A stretch of 64,000 nt of DNA, taken from assembly GCA_031291295.1 (NCBI GenBank), contig JARLJI010000212.1, positions 62,001-126,000 of the forward strand, written 5' to 3'. The notes under the pieces were generated by a model. That model was given only the letters and a program-made list of their open reading frames with translations. It made no database searches and had not been told where the DNA came from. The DNA comes from Rhodoferax sp. (lineage in GTDB: Bacteria > Pseudomonadota > Gammaproteobacteria > Burkholderiales > Burkholderiaceae_C). The translations under genes and the position numbers were made by a program. Of this stretch, positions 51,936-59,651 are shown in pieces; the stretch's first letter is position 1; each line of letters starts with the position of its first letter.

Positions 51936-51959
51936 GAATTTTAGGAGATTTATACCATC

Positions 51960-52763
51960 ATGGCAACTGCTAAATCCACCGCCGCCGAGACGCCGCAGCC
52001 CGGTGACAGTTATGTGCAGTCGTTCGCGCGCGGGCTGGAGGTGATCCGCTCGTTCAGCGCGCAGGCTCCGCAGCAGACGCTGACTGAGGTCGCGGCACGC
52101 AGCGGGCTCACGCGCGCCGGGGCGCGGCGCATTTTGCTCACATTGCTGACGCTCGGGTATGTGGAAACCGACGGCAAATACTTCAGCCTGACGCCGCGCA
52201 TTCTCGATCTGGGCTTTGCCTACCTGTCGTCGATGCCGATCTGGAACCTGGCCGAGCCGGTGATGGAAGGCCTGGTGGAGCAGGTCAAGGAATCCAGCTC
52301 CGCCGCCGTGCTGGACGGCACCGACATCGTGTATGTGCTGCGCGTGTCAACCCACAAGATCATGAGCATTTCGCTCGGCGTGGGCTCGCGCCTGCCGGCC
52401 TATTGCACCTCCATGGGCCGCATGCTGCTCGCCGATGCGGCGCCAAAGCAGGTGCGCCAGCTGCTGGCCGACTCGGACATCCAGCCGCTGACCCGTTACA
52501 CCCTGACCGACATCGACGCCGTGCTGGCGCAAATCGACCAGGCGCGCCGGCAGGGCTGGTGCCTGGTGAACCAGGAGCTTGAAGAGGGTCTGATTTCCAT
52601 CGCCGCGCCGATCACCAACCGGGCCGGCCGCACGGTTGCGGCGCTGAACATCAGCGGTCAGGCGAACAGGACCTCTGCCCGCGTGATGCAGGACACCATG
52701 CGCCCGGCCCTGCTGGAAGCGGCCCAGGCGATTTCGCGCATGCTCAGCGCCCAGCGCGCCTGA
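51960..52763 (+). CDS. pcaR: IclR-family regulator, PcaR/PcaU type
   Basis: IclR regulator (267 aa). The N-terminal winged helix (QTLTEVAARSGLTRAGARRILLTL, about residues 38-61) is followed by a GAF-like effector domain (about 90-265) with the CTSMGRMLLA segment that forms the ligand pocket in PcaR/PcaU relatives. It is divergent from pcaIJF with a fitting operator between. The expected inducer is 3-oxoadipate or a close intermediate. A weak RBS (AGGAGA) lies 11 bp before the ATG. Confidence 0.88.
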   Translation: MATAKSTAAETPQPGDSYVQSFARGLEVIRSFSAQAPQQTLTEVAARSGLTRAGARRILLTLLTLGYVETDGKYFSLTPRILDLGFAYLSSMPIWNLAEPVMEGLVEQVKESSSAAVLDGTDIVYVLRVSTHKIMSISLGVGSRLPAYCTSMGRMLLADAAPKQVRQLLADSDIQPLTRYTLTDIDAVLAQIDQARRQGWCLVNQELEEGLISIAAPITNRAGRTVAALNISGQANRTSARVMQDTMRPALLEAAQAISRMLSAQRA

Positions 52764-52782
52764 ACGTCCAGGCCGCCACGGG

Positions 52783-53004
52783 TCAGGGCTTGCGCGCGCC
52801 CAGCACCAGCACGATGGCGCCGAGCGCAATCGCGCCCAGGCTCAGCCAGCGGGGAATATCGACGGTCTTTTGCTCCTTGACGGTCAGCTGCAAGGGGCCG
52901 AGCTTGGCCGCCGTCGTGTCCTGGTTGTAGCTGAAGTTGCCGAGCAGAAAACCCGCGACGCCTGCCACGATCAAGACGATGCCTGCGATGCGCGCCACGT
53001 TCAT
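52783..53004 (-). CDS. DUF3185 small membrane protein
   Basis: A 73-aa protein with two helices (IAGIVLIVAGVAGFLLG and WLSLGAIALGAIVLVLGA) and a periplasmic loop (TVKEQKTVDIP). The layout matches DUF3185. The ATG at 53004 has GAGGAGA upstream and replaces the longer frame start. Function unknown; no close operon partner (convergent with the pca regulator). Confidence 0.85.
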   Translation of the reverse strand: MNVARIAGIVLIVAGVAGFLLGNFSYNQDTTAAKLGPLQLTVKEQKTVDIPRWLSLGAIALGAIVLVLGARKP

Positions 53005-53106
53005 TTGAATCTCCTCGTTTCGTTGCAAGTCAGCTGGCAAGGGTAACCGCAAAGCCTCGCCTCATGGCGCCGGCCTGCGAGCCTTGAGGCGTGATACGCT
53101 TTGCGC

Positions 53107-53541
53107 ATGTTCAGCCCATCCCAAGCCGATGTTCGCCGTTTCTTTTGCTCGGTTTACGCCAAAGCCCAGCAGGGACATGCGCTGGAAGCTATTGAAATCA
53201 TAGCAAGTCAGTGGATCGACGAGCACCCCGAGTACCACGCCGAGCTAGCCGATGCCGACGCCGCGCTGGAAAAAACCTACGACGTGGAAGGTGGCAAGAG
53301 CAACCCGTTCCTGCATTTGTCGATGCATCTGTCGATCAGCGAGCAGTGCTCCATCGACCAGCCGCACGGCATCCGCCAGGCGGTGGAACTGCTCAGCCGT
53401 CGCCGCCAGTCTCTGCACGACGCGCACCACGAAGCCATGGAATGCCTGGGCCGGTTGATGTGGGAGAGCCAGCGCTCGGGCCGCCCACCCGATGGCGCGG
53501 CCTACATCGACTGCGTGCAGCGCCGCGCTACGCGAGACTGA
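53107..53541 (+). CDS. DUF1841 family protein
   Basis: A 144-aa protein of unknown function with the DUF1841 pattern: FSPSQADVRRFFCSVYAKAQ at the start, then the helical core IDEHPEYHAELADADAAL, SNPFLHLSMHLSISEQCSIDQP (typical) and a C-terminal GRLMWESQRSG. The stretch LEAIEIIASQW is encoded by a head-only copy of the palindromic element. Stand-alone gene in a short plus-strand interval. Confidence 0.88.
   Translation: MFSPSQADVRRFFCSVYAKAQQGHALEAIEIIASQWIDEHPEYHAELADADAALEKTYDVEGGKSNPFLHLSMHLSISEQCSIDQPHGIRQAVELLSRRRQSLHDAHHEAMECLGRLMWESQRSGRPPDGAAYIDCVQRRATRD
53187..53206 (+). repeat. Dispersed palindromic element (head, diverged) in the DUF1841 gene
   Basis: AGCTATTGAAATCATAGCA in frame within the coding sequence; arms AGCTAT/ATAGCA are partly eroded. 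Confidence 0.5.
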
Positions 53542-53702
53542 TGCCGTCGCCCCTGGGAAGGCCGCACACAGCCCACGAGGCCATCAAGTACGAAACCGCC
53601 CTGAAGGCAGACAAATTCGTCCTCATGGTGCACGGCAGTGCCGAGGAACAGGCCAAGGCGCGCACGGTGCTGGCAAGCTCCAAGGCGTGGCAAACGGTGT
53701 AA
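53542..53702 (+). pseudogene. C-terminal remnant of a DUF1269-like stress membrane protein
   Basis: Reading the + strand from 53542 gives a 53-residue piece ending at a stop at 53700-53702. Its segment HEAIKYETALKADKFVLMV and the following GSAEEQAKART match the C-terminal end of DUF1269/general-stress-type membrane proteins. The membrane part is absent upstream, where the DUF1841 gene ends. It appears to be a truncated leftover at the left edge of the stress island, possibly marking a deletion or insertion junction. Confidence 0.5.
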
Positions 53703-53763
53703 CCTTCAGAGCCCGAGATCGCGCGGTCGTTGGTATTCGGCGGCCGCGACGTTCGGGCAGACC

Positions 53764-56136
53764 ATGACTACTCCGCCGCCCACGCCCGAAGCTTTACCTG
53801 CCCAGCCGGCAGGCGCCGCCAACGTCGGCGCGCCAGGCGGTTTGACGAGTGATGAAGCGCGGCATCGGCTGGAGAAGTTCGGTCCCAACGCGATGCCCGA
53901 TACGGCGCTCCATCCACTGCAGATGGCGCTTGAAAAATTCTGGGCACCCGTTCCGTGGATGCTCGAAACCGCCATCGTGCTCCAGCTGGTACTGGGCAAG
54001 TATGTCGAGGCCGCGATCATTGCCGGTCTCCTGGTGTTCAACGCGGCGCTCGGCCTGTTCCAGGAAAGCCGTGCCCAGGCCACCCTTGCCGCCCTGAAAT
54101 CGCGGCTCGCGCTGAATGCATCGGTCCGGCGCGACGACGCGTGGAAAACCATCCCCGCAGCTGAGCTGGTGCCGGGGGATGTAGTGAAGCTGTCCCTTGG
54201 CGGCGTGGTGGCCGCGGATGTGCGCCTCACGGATGGCGAAATCCTGCTTGACCAGTCCATGCTCACTGGGGAGTCGGTGCCCATCGAAGCGGGTGCTGGC
54301 CTGCAAACCTATGCGGGGGCGCTGGTGCGGCGCGGCGAGGCGGTGGCGGAGGTCACGGCGACCGGCGCGCGAACCAAGTTCGGCCGAACGGCGGAACTCG
54401 TGCGCACCGCTCATGTCGTCAGCTCCCAGCAAAAAGCCGTTCTGCGCGTGGTGCGCAATCTCGCAATGTTCAATGGCGTCATCATCGCAATGCTGGTGGC
54501 TTACGCCTGGTTTCTCAAGATGCCGCTTGGCGACATCATCCCCCTCGTCCTGACGGCGGTTCTTGCATCGATACCGGTGGCGCTGCCGGCCACCTTCACC
54601 CTGGCGTCAGCGCTCGGCGCGCGGGCCCTGGCCAAACTGGGCGTCCTTCCGACGCGCCTGTCTGCGGTGGACGAGGCGGGATCGATGGATGTCTTGTGCG
54701 CCGACAAGACCGGCACGCTAACGCAAAACGCGCTGACGGTGACCGCCGTTCGTCCCATGGACGGCTACGACGCGGCGCATGTCCTGTTGCTGGCGGCGCT
54801 GGCCAGCTCGGATGGCGGGCAGGACCCGGTCGATGGCGCCATTCGCGCGGCCGCCAGCGGCAAGAAAGCCGCCAATGCGCCGCAACTGGTCAAGTTCGTC
54901 CCGTTTGATCCGGCCACCAAGATGTCCGGGGCGACAGTGACGGGTGCGGGCAGCGGCACGCAGCGTGTCATCAAAGGCGCCTTTGCGGCGGTCATCGGTC
55001 TCGCGCCACCTCCGGCGAGCGCGACCGCGATGGCGAAGGCGCTCGAGGAACAGGGCTTCCGGGTGCTTGCCGTCGCCGCCGGCCCGGCGGCTGCAATGAA
55101 GCTGATCGGGCTCATCGCGCTCAGCGACCCGCCTCGCGCGGACTCGGCGGCGCTCGTCACGGAATTGCATGGGCTTGGCGTGCGCACCGTGATGGCGACA
55201 GGCGATGCGCCGGCAACCGCCGCCATCGTGGCGCATGCGGTGGGGCTCGATGGCGCCCTCTGCCCGCCGGGGCCAATCCCCGACGCCGTCCACCCCGAGC
55301 AGTTCGCGGTCTTCGCCGGTGTGTTGCCGGAGGGCAAATACCAGCTGGTCAAGGCCTTCCAGAAGGGTGGACACACCGTCGGCATGTGTGGCGATGGCGC
55401 CAATGACGCGCCCGCGCTGCGCCAGGCGCAGATCGGTATCGCGGTCTCGACGGCGACCGATGTTGCCAAATCGGCCGCCGGCATGGTGCTGACCGAGCCC
55501 GGCCTGGCCGGCATCGTGGCCGCAGTCAAGGAAGGTCGCGTGATCTTCCAGCGCATCCTGACCTATACACTGAACTCCATCACCAAGAAGATCGTGCAGG
55601 TGCTCTTCCTGGCCGTCGGCCTGATCATGACCGGGCATGCGGTCCTCACGCCTTTGCTGATGGTGCTCATCATGATCACCGGCGACTTTCTCGGCATGTC
55701 CTTGACGACCGACAATGTGCGGCCCTCGCCAACGCCGAATGCATGGCAAATCGGCAAGCTCACGGCCGCGGGCGTCATCATGGGAATCGGCGAGTTGGTC
55801 TTTTGCACATTCGTCCTGGCTTTTGGCGCCTACCACATGAAGTTCGAGATCAGGACGCTGCAGACGCTGGCTTTTGTCGTGATCGTGTTCGGCAATCAGG
55901 CGACGACCTATACCAATCGTGAACGCCGGCGGCTGTGGTCATCGCGCCCCAGCGCCTGGCTCGTCGCATCATCGGTTGGCGATCTCCTGATCGCCTCGAC
56001 ATTGGCGATCGCCGGAATCGCCATGGCGCCCTTGCCACCTTCGATAGTGCTCTGGACGCTGGCGGCTGCGATCACCTTTGCCTTCGCGCTGGACGTGGTG
56101 AAGGTTCCGGTTTTTCGACGTTTGGGGATCACCTAG
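53764..56136 (+). CDS. P-type ATPase, plasma-membrane proton pump type (P3A-like)
   Basis: Cation-transporting ATPase (790 aa), closest in layout to fungal/plant H+-ATPases and their bacterial relatives. An N-terminal cytoplasmic tail is followed by helices (about 65-110), the A-domain with LTGESVPIEAG, the phosphorylation site CADKTGTLTQN (D314), the hinge GDGANDAPALRQAQIG and a C-terminal membrane bundle. Heavy-metal motifs (CPx) are absent. The start is ATG 53764; upstream frame is not protein-like. It begins the stress island, followed 24 bp later by ppk2; proton export powered by ATP would complement the polyphosphate and acetate energy genes. Confidence 0.9.
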   Translation: MTTPPPTPEALPAQPAGAANVGAPGGLTSDEARHRLEKFGPNAMPDTALHPLQMALEKFWAPVPWMLETAIVLQLVLGKYVEAAIIAGLLVFNAALGLFQESRAQATLAALKSRLALNASVRRDDAWKTIPAAELVPGDVVKLSLGGVVAADVRLTDGEILLDQSMLTGESVPIEAGAGLQTYAGALVRRGEAVAEVTATGARTKFGRTAELVRTAHVVSSQQKAVLRVVRNLAMFNGVIIAMLVAYAWFLKMPLGDIIPLVLTAVLASIPVALPATFTLASALGARALAKLGVLPTRLSAVDEAGSMDVLCADKTGTLTQNALTVTAVRPMDGYDAAHVLLLAALASSDGGQDPVDGAIRAAASGKKAANAPQLVKFVPFDPATKMSGATVTGAGSGTQRVIKGAFAAVIGLAPPPASATAMAKALEEQGFRVLAVAAGPAAAMKLIGLIALSDPPRADSAALVTELHGLGVRTVMATGDAPATAAIVAHAVGLDGALCPPGPIPDAVHPEQFAVFAGVLPEGKYQLVKAFQKGGHTVGMCGDGANDAPALRQAQIGIAVSTATDVAKSAAGMVLTEPGLAGIVAAVKEGRVIFQRILTYTLNSITKKIVQVLFLAVGLIMTGHAVLTPLLMVLIMITGDFLGMSLTTDNVRPSPTPNAWQIGKLTAAGVIMGIGELVFCTFVLAFGAYHMKFEIRTLQTLAFVVIVFGNQATTYTNRERRRLWSSRPSAWLVASSVGDLLIASTLAIAGIAMAPLPPSIVLWTLAAAITFAFALDVVKVPVFRRLGIT

Positions 56137-56160
56137 CGGCTCGCCGCCGAAAGGATACGA

Positions 56161-57030
56161 ATGAAGATCAATGCAACGGATTTTCGGGTGCGGGAGGGAG
56201 ACAAGGTCAACCTCAAAAAGTGGCCCACCATTGTCGATCCCGTGTACAAGTCGAAAGAGCAATACCAGGAACTGCTGAGCGAGCACGTGGCGCAACTCAG
56301 TTCGCAACAGCAGCTTCTCTACGCCTCCAACCGCTATGCCGTGCTGCTGATTTTTCAGGCCATGGATGCGGCCGGCAAAGACGGCGCCATCAAACACGTG
56401 ATGTCCGGCGTCAATCCGCAAGGCTGCCAGGTGTTCAGCTTCAAGCATCCCAGCCCCGCGGAACTGCAGCACGATTTTCTATGGCGCACCACGCGTGATT
56501 TGCCGGAACGCGGGCGGATCGGCATCTTCAATCGGTCTTACTACGAAGAAGTGCTGATCGTGCGCGTGCATCGCAATATTCTGCGCAGTGAGGGGCTGCC
56601 GGACACGCCGCGCGACGACAAGGCGCTCTGGCGCGACCGGTACCGTTCGATCGAGAATCTGGAGAGACATCTGCACGACAACGGAACCCGCATCGTGAAG
56701 TTCTACCTCCACCTCTCGAAGGACGAGCAGCGAAGACGCTTTCTCGAACGGATCGACGAGCCGGAAAAAAACTTCAAATTCAGTCTCGCGGACATTGAAG
56801 AGAGAAAATTCTGGAGGCACTACATGAAGGCCTATGAGGAATGCCTCAGCGCCACAAGCACCAGCGCTGCGCCCTGGTATGTCGTCCCCGCCGACGACAA
56901 GGAAAACGCCCGGCTGATTGTCTCCAGGATTGTGCTCGATACGCTCGAAGGACTCAAGCTGGCATACCCAAAAACGAGCGCGGAGCGGCGCCAGGAATTG
57001 CTGGCCATCCGCAAGCGGCTTGCGAAGTGA
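56161..57030 (+). CDS. ppk2: Polyphosphate kinase 2
   Basis: PPK2-family nucleotide phosphotransferase (289 aa) using polyphosphate to phosphorylate ADP or AMP. Walker [15 protein letters not shown] (K73), the [15 protein letters not shown] catalytic block and the lid region [18 protein letters not shown] are visible. It gives a way to make ATP/ADP from stored polyphosphate. It is 24 bp from the P-type ATPase, suggesting co-transcription. The class (ADP or AMP preference) cannot be settled by eye. Confidence 0.95.
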   Translation: MKINATDFRVREGDKVNLKKWPTIVDPVYKSKEQYQELLSEHVAQLSSQQQLLYASNRYAVLLIFQAMDAAGKDGAIKHVMSGVNPQGCQVFSFKHPSPAELQHDFLWRTTRDLPERGRIGIFNRSYYEEVLIVRVHRNILRSEGLPDTPRDDKALWRDRYRSIENLERHLHDNGTRIVKFYLHLSKDEQRRRFLERIDEPEKNFKFSLADIEERKFWRHYMKAYEECLSATSTSAAPWYVVPADDKENARLIVSRIVLDTLEGLKLAYPKTSAERRQELLAIRKRLAK

Positions 57031-57041
57031 GAGCGGGTGTT

Positions 57042-57052
57042 CGCTAGCGTAC
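57042..57052 (+). promoter_or_regulatory. CGCTAGCGTAC motif upstream of the exported VOC gene
   Basis: The 11-mer CGCTAGCGTAC lies 49 bp before the VOC start; the same 11-mer occurs on the minus strand 124 bp upstream of the phosphoketolase gene at 62139-62149. A shared regulatory site is possible; see the finding. Confidence 0.3.
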
Positions 57053-57100
57053 GGACGGGCGACTCGATTGCTCCTATCATGTCTTCATAGAAATGAAGCC

Positions 57101-58099
57101 ATGGAGTCCACAATGCATCGGCAGCGCAGTCCAAACCTCCCCGTCTCCGTCGCGCCGCTGAAGGTCAGGGCGCAAAAGCGCCAGCCCGATCAAGTCCGAC
57201 AGGTTCTGTGGCTAGGATGGCTCACCGCGCTTGTCGTTGGCCTTGCGGCAGCGGCGCCGGCCAAAGCAGCGCCGCTGCAGCTACCCGCCCTGGTGGCGCC
57301 CGCCAGCCAGGAGCACCACGTTGGCAAGGTGATCTTCGTTGAACTGGTGACACCGGACCTTGACGCCGCCAAGCAGTTCTATGGGGGCCTGTTCGGCTGG
57401 ACATTTCACGATCTTCAGGCCAACAGGACGGAGTATGCCGAGGCATTGCTGGACGGTCGTCCGGTCGCAGGACTGATTCAAAAGAAGATACCGGCGGGAG
57501 CGCACCGGCAGCCCGCATGGCTGAGCTTCATCGGCACGCGCGATGTCGATGCGGCAAAGAATATGGCACTGCAACATGGCGCGAAGGTGCTGGTCGAGCC
57601 GCGCAGCGTCCCTGACCGCGGCCGGGAAGCCGTCCTCGCCGATCCGCAGGGAGCCGTTTTTGCCGTCCTCGCCTCCAGCAGCGGCGACCCGCCCGACGTT
57701 CTGGCCGCACCCGGGGAATGGATCTGGAGTTCGCTGATGACGAGCGATCCGGATACCGATGCGGCTTTCTACCAGGCCCTGTTCGACTACGAAGTCTTCG
57801 AACTGCCGGCTGACCAGGGCGCCCAGCACCTCATGCTTGCCTCCGACAACTATGCGCGTGCGAGTGCGAATTCGCTACCTGTGAACAGGCCCAATGCCCA
57901 CCCCTACTGGCTCAATTACGTGCGCGTCGGCGATGCAGTCAAGATGACGGCCAGGGTCGTGGCGCTCGGCGGCCGTGTGCTGGTCGAACCGCGGGTCGAT
58001 CGCCACGGCGGCAAGGTCGCGGTCGTCGCCGATCCTATGGGTGCCCCGTTCGGACTGCTTGAGTGGCCGGACACCGAAAGCAAAAAGGTGACCCAATGA
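57101..58099 (+). CDS. Exported two-domain VOC (glyoxalase-fold) protein
   Basis: 332-aa protein with a basic N-terminus and signal or anchor helix (VLWLGWLTALVVGLAAAAPAKA), then two VOC repeats (about 62-185 and 200-325), each with a strand such as VIFVELVTPDLDAAKQFYGGLFGW or WSSLMTSDPDTDAAFYQALFDY and a closing GAPFGLLEW. Alternative Met at 57113. Export is unusual for this fold. It overlaps the lipoprotein start (ATGA at 58096-58099), so both are one unit. The ligand is unknown; antibiotic-binding or dioxygenase-like roles are possible. Confidence 0.8.
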   Translation: MESTMHRQRSPNLPVSVAPLKVRAQKRQPDQVRQVLWLGWLTALVVGLAAAAPAKAAPLQLPALVAPASQEHHVGKVIFVELVTPDLDAAKQFYGGLFGWTFHDLQANRTEYAEALLDGRPVAGLIQKKIPAGAHRQPAWLSFIGTRDVDAAKNMALQHGAKVLVEPRSVPDRGREAVLADPQGAVFAVLASSSGDPPDVLAAPGEWIWSSLMTSDPDTDAAFYQALFDYEVFELPADQGAQHLMLASDNYARASANSLPVNRPNAHPYWLNYVRVGDAVKMTARVVALGGRVLVEPRVDRHGGKVAVVADPMGAPFGLLEWPDTESKKVTQ

Positions 58100-58431
58100 A
58101 TACCCCACACTCGCGCTGGCCGGCGATCGCCATCATGGCCGGGCTGTTCACACTCCTGTTGTGTGGCTGCGCTGTCGGCGTCGGATACGGATACGGATAT
58201 GGTGACGACGTGGGCTTCGGCGTGGATTACTACGAGCCCTACGGCGGCGACTACGGTGGCTGGGGACCTGGCTACCGTGCGGGGCCGTTTGGCGGGGGTG
58301 AGCGTGGTGCCGTTCGCGGTGGCGGCCCGTCGTCCCGTCAACATGCTTACCGGGCCGCGCCCGCCTCCCGCGCGATGCCGTCGATTCCGTCACGTGGACG
58401 CTCCGGCGGCTCGGGCTCGGGGCGCCGTTAG
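58096..58431 (+). CDS. Gly/Tyr-rich lipoprotein
   Basis: Small lipoprotein (111 aa). Signal peptide with lipobox-type end FTLLLCGCAVG (modified Cys about residue 25), then a Gly/Tyr-rich segment (GYGYGYGDDVG; EPYGGDYGGWGPGYR) and a Ser/Arg-rich tail (SRGRSGGSGSGRR). The start is ATG 58096, overlapping the VOC stop. Composition suggests a disordered surface or periplasmic protein. No function assigned. Confidence 0.75.
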   Translation: MNTPHSRWPAIAIMAGLFTLLLCGCAVGVGYGYGYGDDVGFGVDYYEPYGGDYGGWGPGYRAGPFGGGERGAVRGGGPSSRQHAYRAAPASRAMPSIPSRGRSGGSGSGRR

Positions 58432-58462
58432 TCGCGCCCATCACCCGAACGGGGCGAAGTCA

Positions 58463-59650
58463 TCAGACAAGTTGTCGTGGAAACAGCGCCCAGGTATGCC
58501 GGGCGATCTGCTCGTCTTCCTGCGAGGCGAGAACCTGCACCGAACAGCGCGATGCAGCATCGTGGATGGGCGTGTTCGCTGAACGGTTGCGTGCTTCGTC
58601 GAGGCTGACGCCGATCCAGGACAAGCCGCTGCAAATCGCAGCACGTACTGGCGCATCATTTTCCCCAATGCCCCCGGTGAACACGATCGTATCGACGCCA
58701 TCCAGTGCAGCGACCATCGCGGCCACCTGCTTGCGCACGGAGTAGCAGAACATCTGAATGGCGAGTCGTGCGTCGGCGTTTGACGAAGCAGCCTCATGCA
58801 GGCGCCGCATGTCGCTGCCCACGCCTGAAATTCCCAAAAGGCCGGAACGGTGGTCGACCAGTTCTTCGAGCATCGCCGCATTGAACTTCTTCTCGCGCAT
58901 CAGGTAGACCAGAACGCCTGGATCGAGATCGCCGCTGCGCGTGCTCATGATCACCCCGCCGGTGGGCGTCAAGCCCATGCTGGTGTCGATCGACTGACCG
59001 CGCCTGACCGCGGTGACGCTGGCGCCATTGCCAAGATGGGCGACGATCAGGCGGTCGGGCAGGTCGCTCGCCAGTTGATGCACGATCGATTCGCACGACA
59101 AGCCGTGAAACCCGTAGCGCTGGAGTCCCTCCGACTGCAGCTCCTTGGGGATCGCAAGCACGCGGGCCACCTCCGGCAACCTGGCATGAAAGCTGGTGTC
59201 GAAACACATCACCTGCGGCAGGCCGGGGAAATGCTCCTGCGCAAAGCGGATGACCGACAGGGCCGCTGGCGTGTGCAGCGGCGCGAAGGCAGTTGCCGCC
59301 TCGAGCTGGCCCAGGACCGAATCATCAATCAGGCAGTGCTGGCGCAGCTTCGGTCCGCCATGCACAATTCGATGCCCGACGGCGGCCGGCACCGGCATGT
59401 TGGACCCGGCAAGAAGTTTCCCGATGCGGATGATCGCTTCCCGTTGGCTGGGAATGGACGCGGTCTCGAAGACCAGCTCGTTCTGGCGTGAATCCCGTGC
59501 GCAGAATTTACCCAAACGGGCGCCGATCGACTCGGCCTCCCCGGAGAGCAGCATTTCTGTCCGCGTGGACGCGACGCGATACAGGCCGAATTTGAGCGAG
59601 GATGAGCCGCTGTTGAGGGCGAGAATATTCACGGTGTCAGCGTGCGCCAT
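58463..59650 (-). CDS. ackA: Acetate kinase
   Basis: Converts acetyl phosphate and ADP to acetate and ATP (395 aa). The N-terminal ILALNSGSSSLKFGLY, the active-site region CFDTSFHARLPEVARV with YGFHGLSCESIVHQL, and IVFTGGIGENDAPVR are all intact. It begins 1 bp after the phosphoketolase stop, so the two are coupled. Together they give ATP from sugar phosphates without oxygen. It is convergent with the lipoprotein gene. Confidence 0.96.
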   Translation of the reverse strand: MAHADTVNILALNSGSSSLKFGLYRVASTRTEMLLSGEAESIGARLGKFCARDSRQNELVFETASIPSQREAIIRIGKLLAGSNMPVPAAVGHRIVHGGPKLRQHCLIDDSVLGQLEAATAFAPLHTPAALSVIRFAQEHFPGLPQVMCFDTSFHARLPEVARVLAIPKELQSEGLQRYGFHGLSCESIVHQLASDLPDRLIVAHLGNGASVTAVRRGQSIDTSMGLTPTGGVIMSTRSGDLDPGVLVYLMREKKFNAAMLEELVDHRSGLLGISGVGSDMRRLHEAASSNADARLAIQMFCYSVRKQVAAMVAALDGVDTIVFTGGIGENDAPVRAAICSGLSWIGVSLDEARNRSANTPIHDAASRCSVQVLASQEDEQIARHTWALFPRQLV

Positions 59651-59651
59651 G

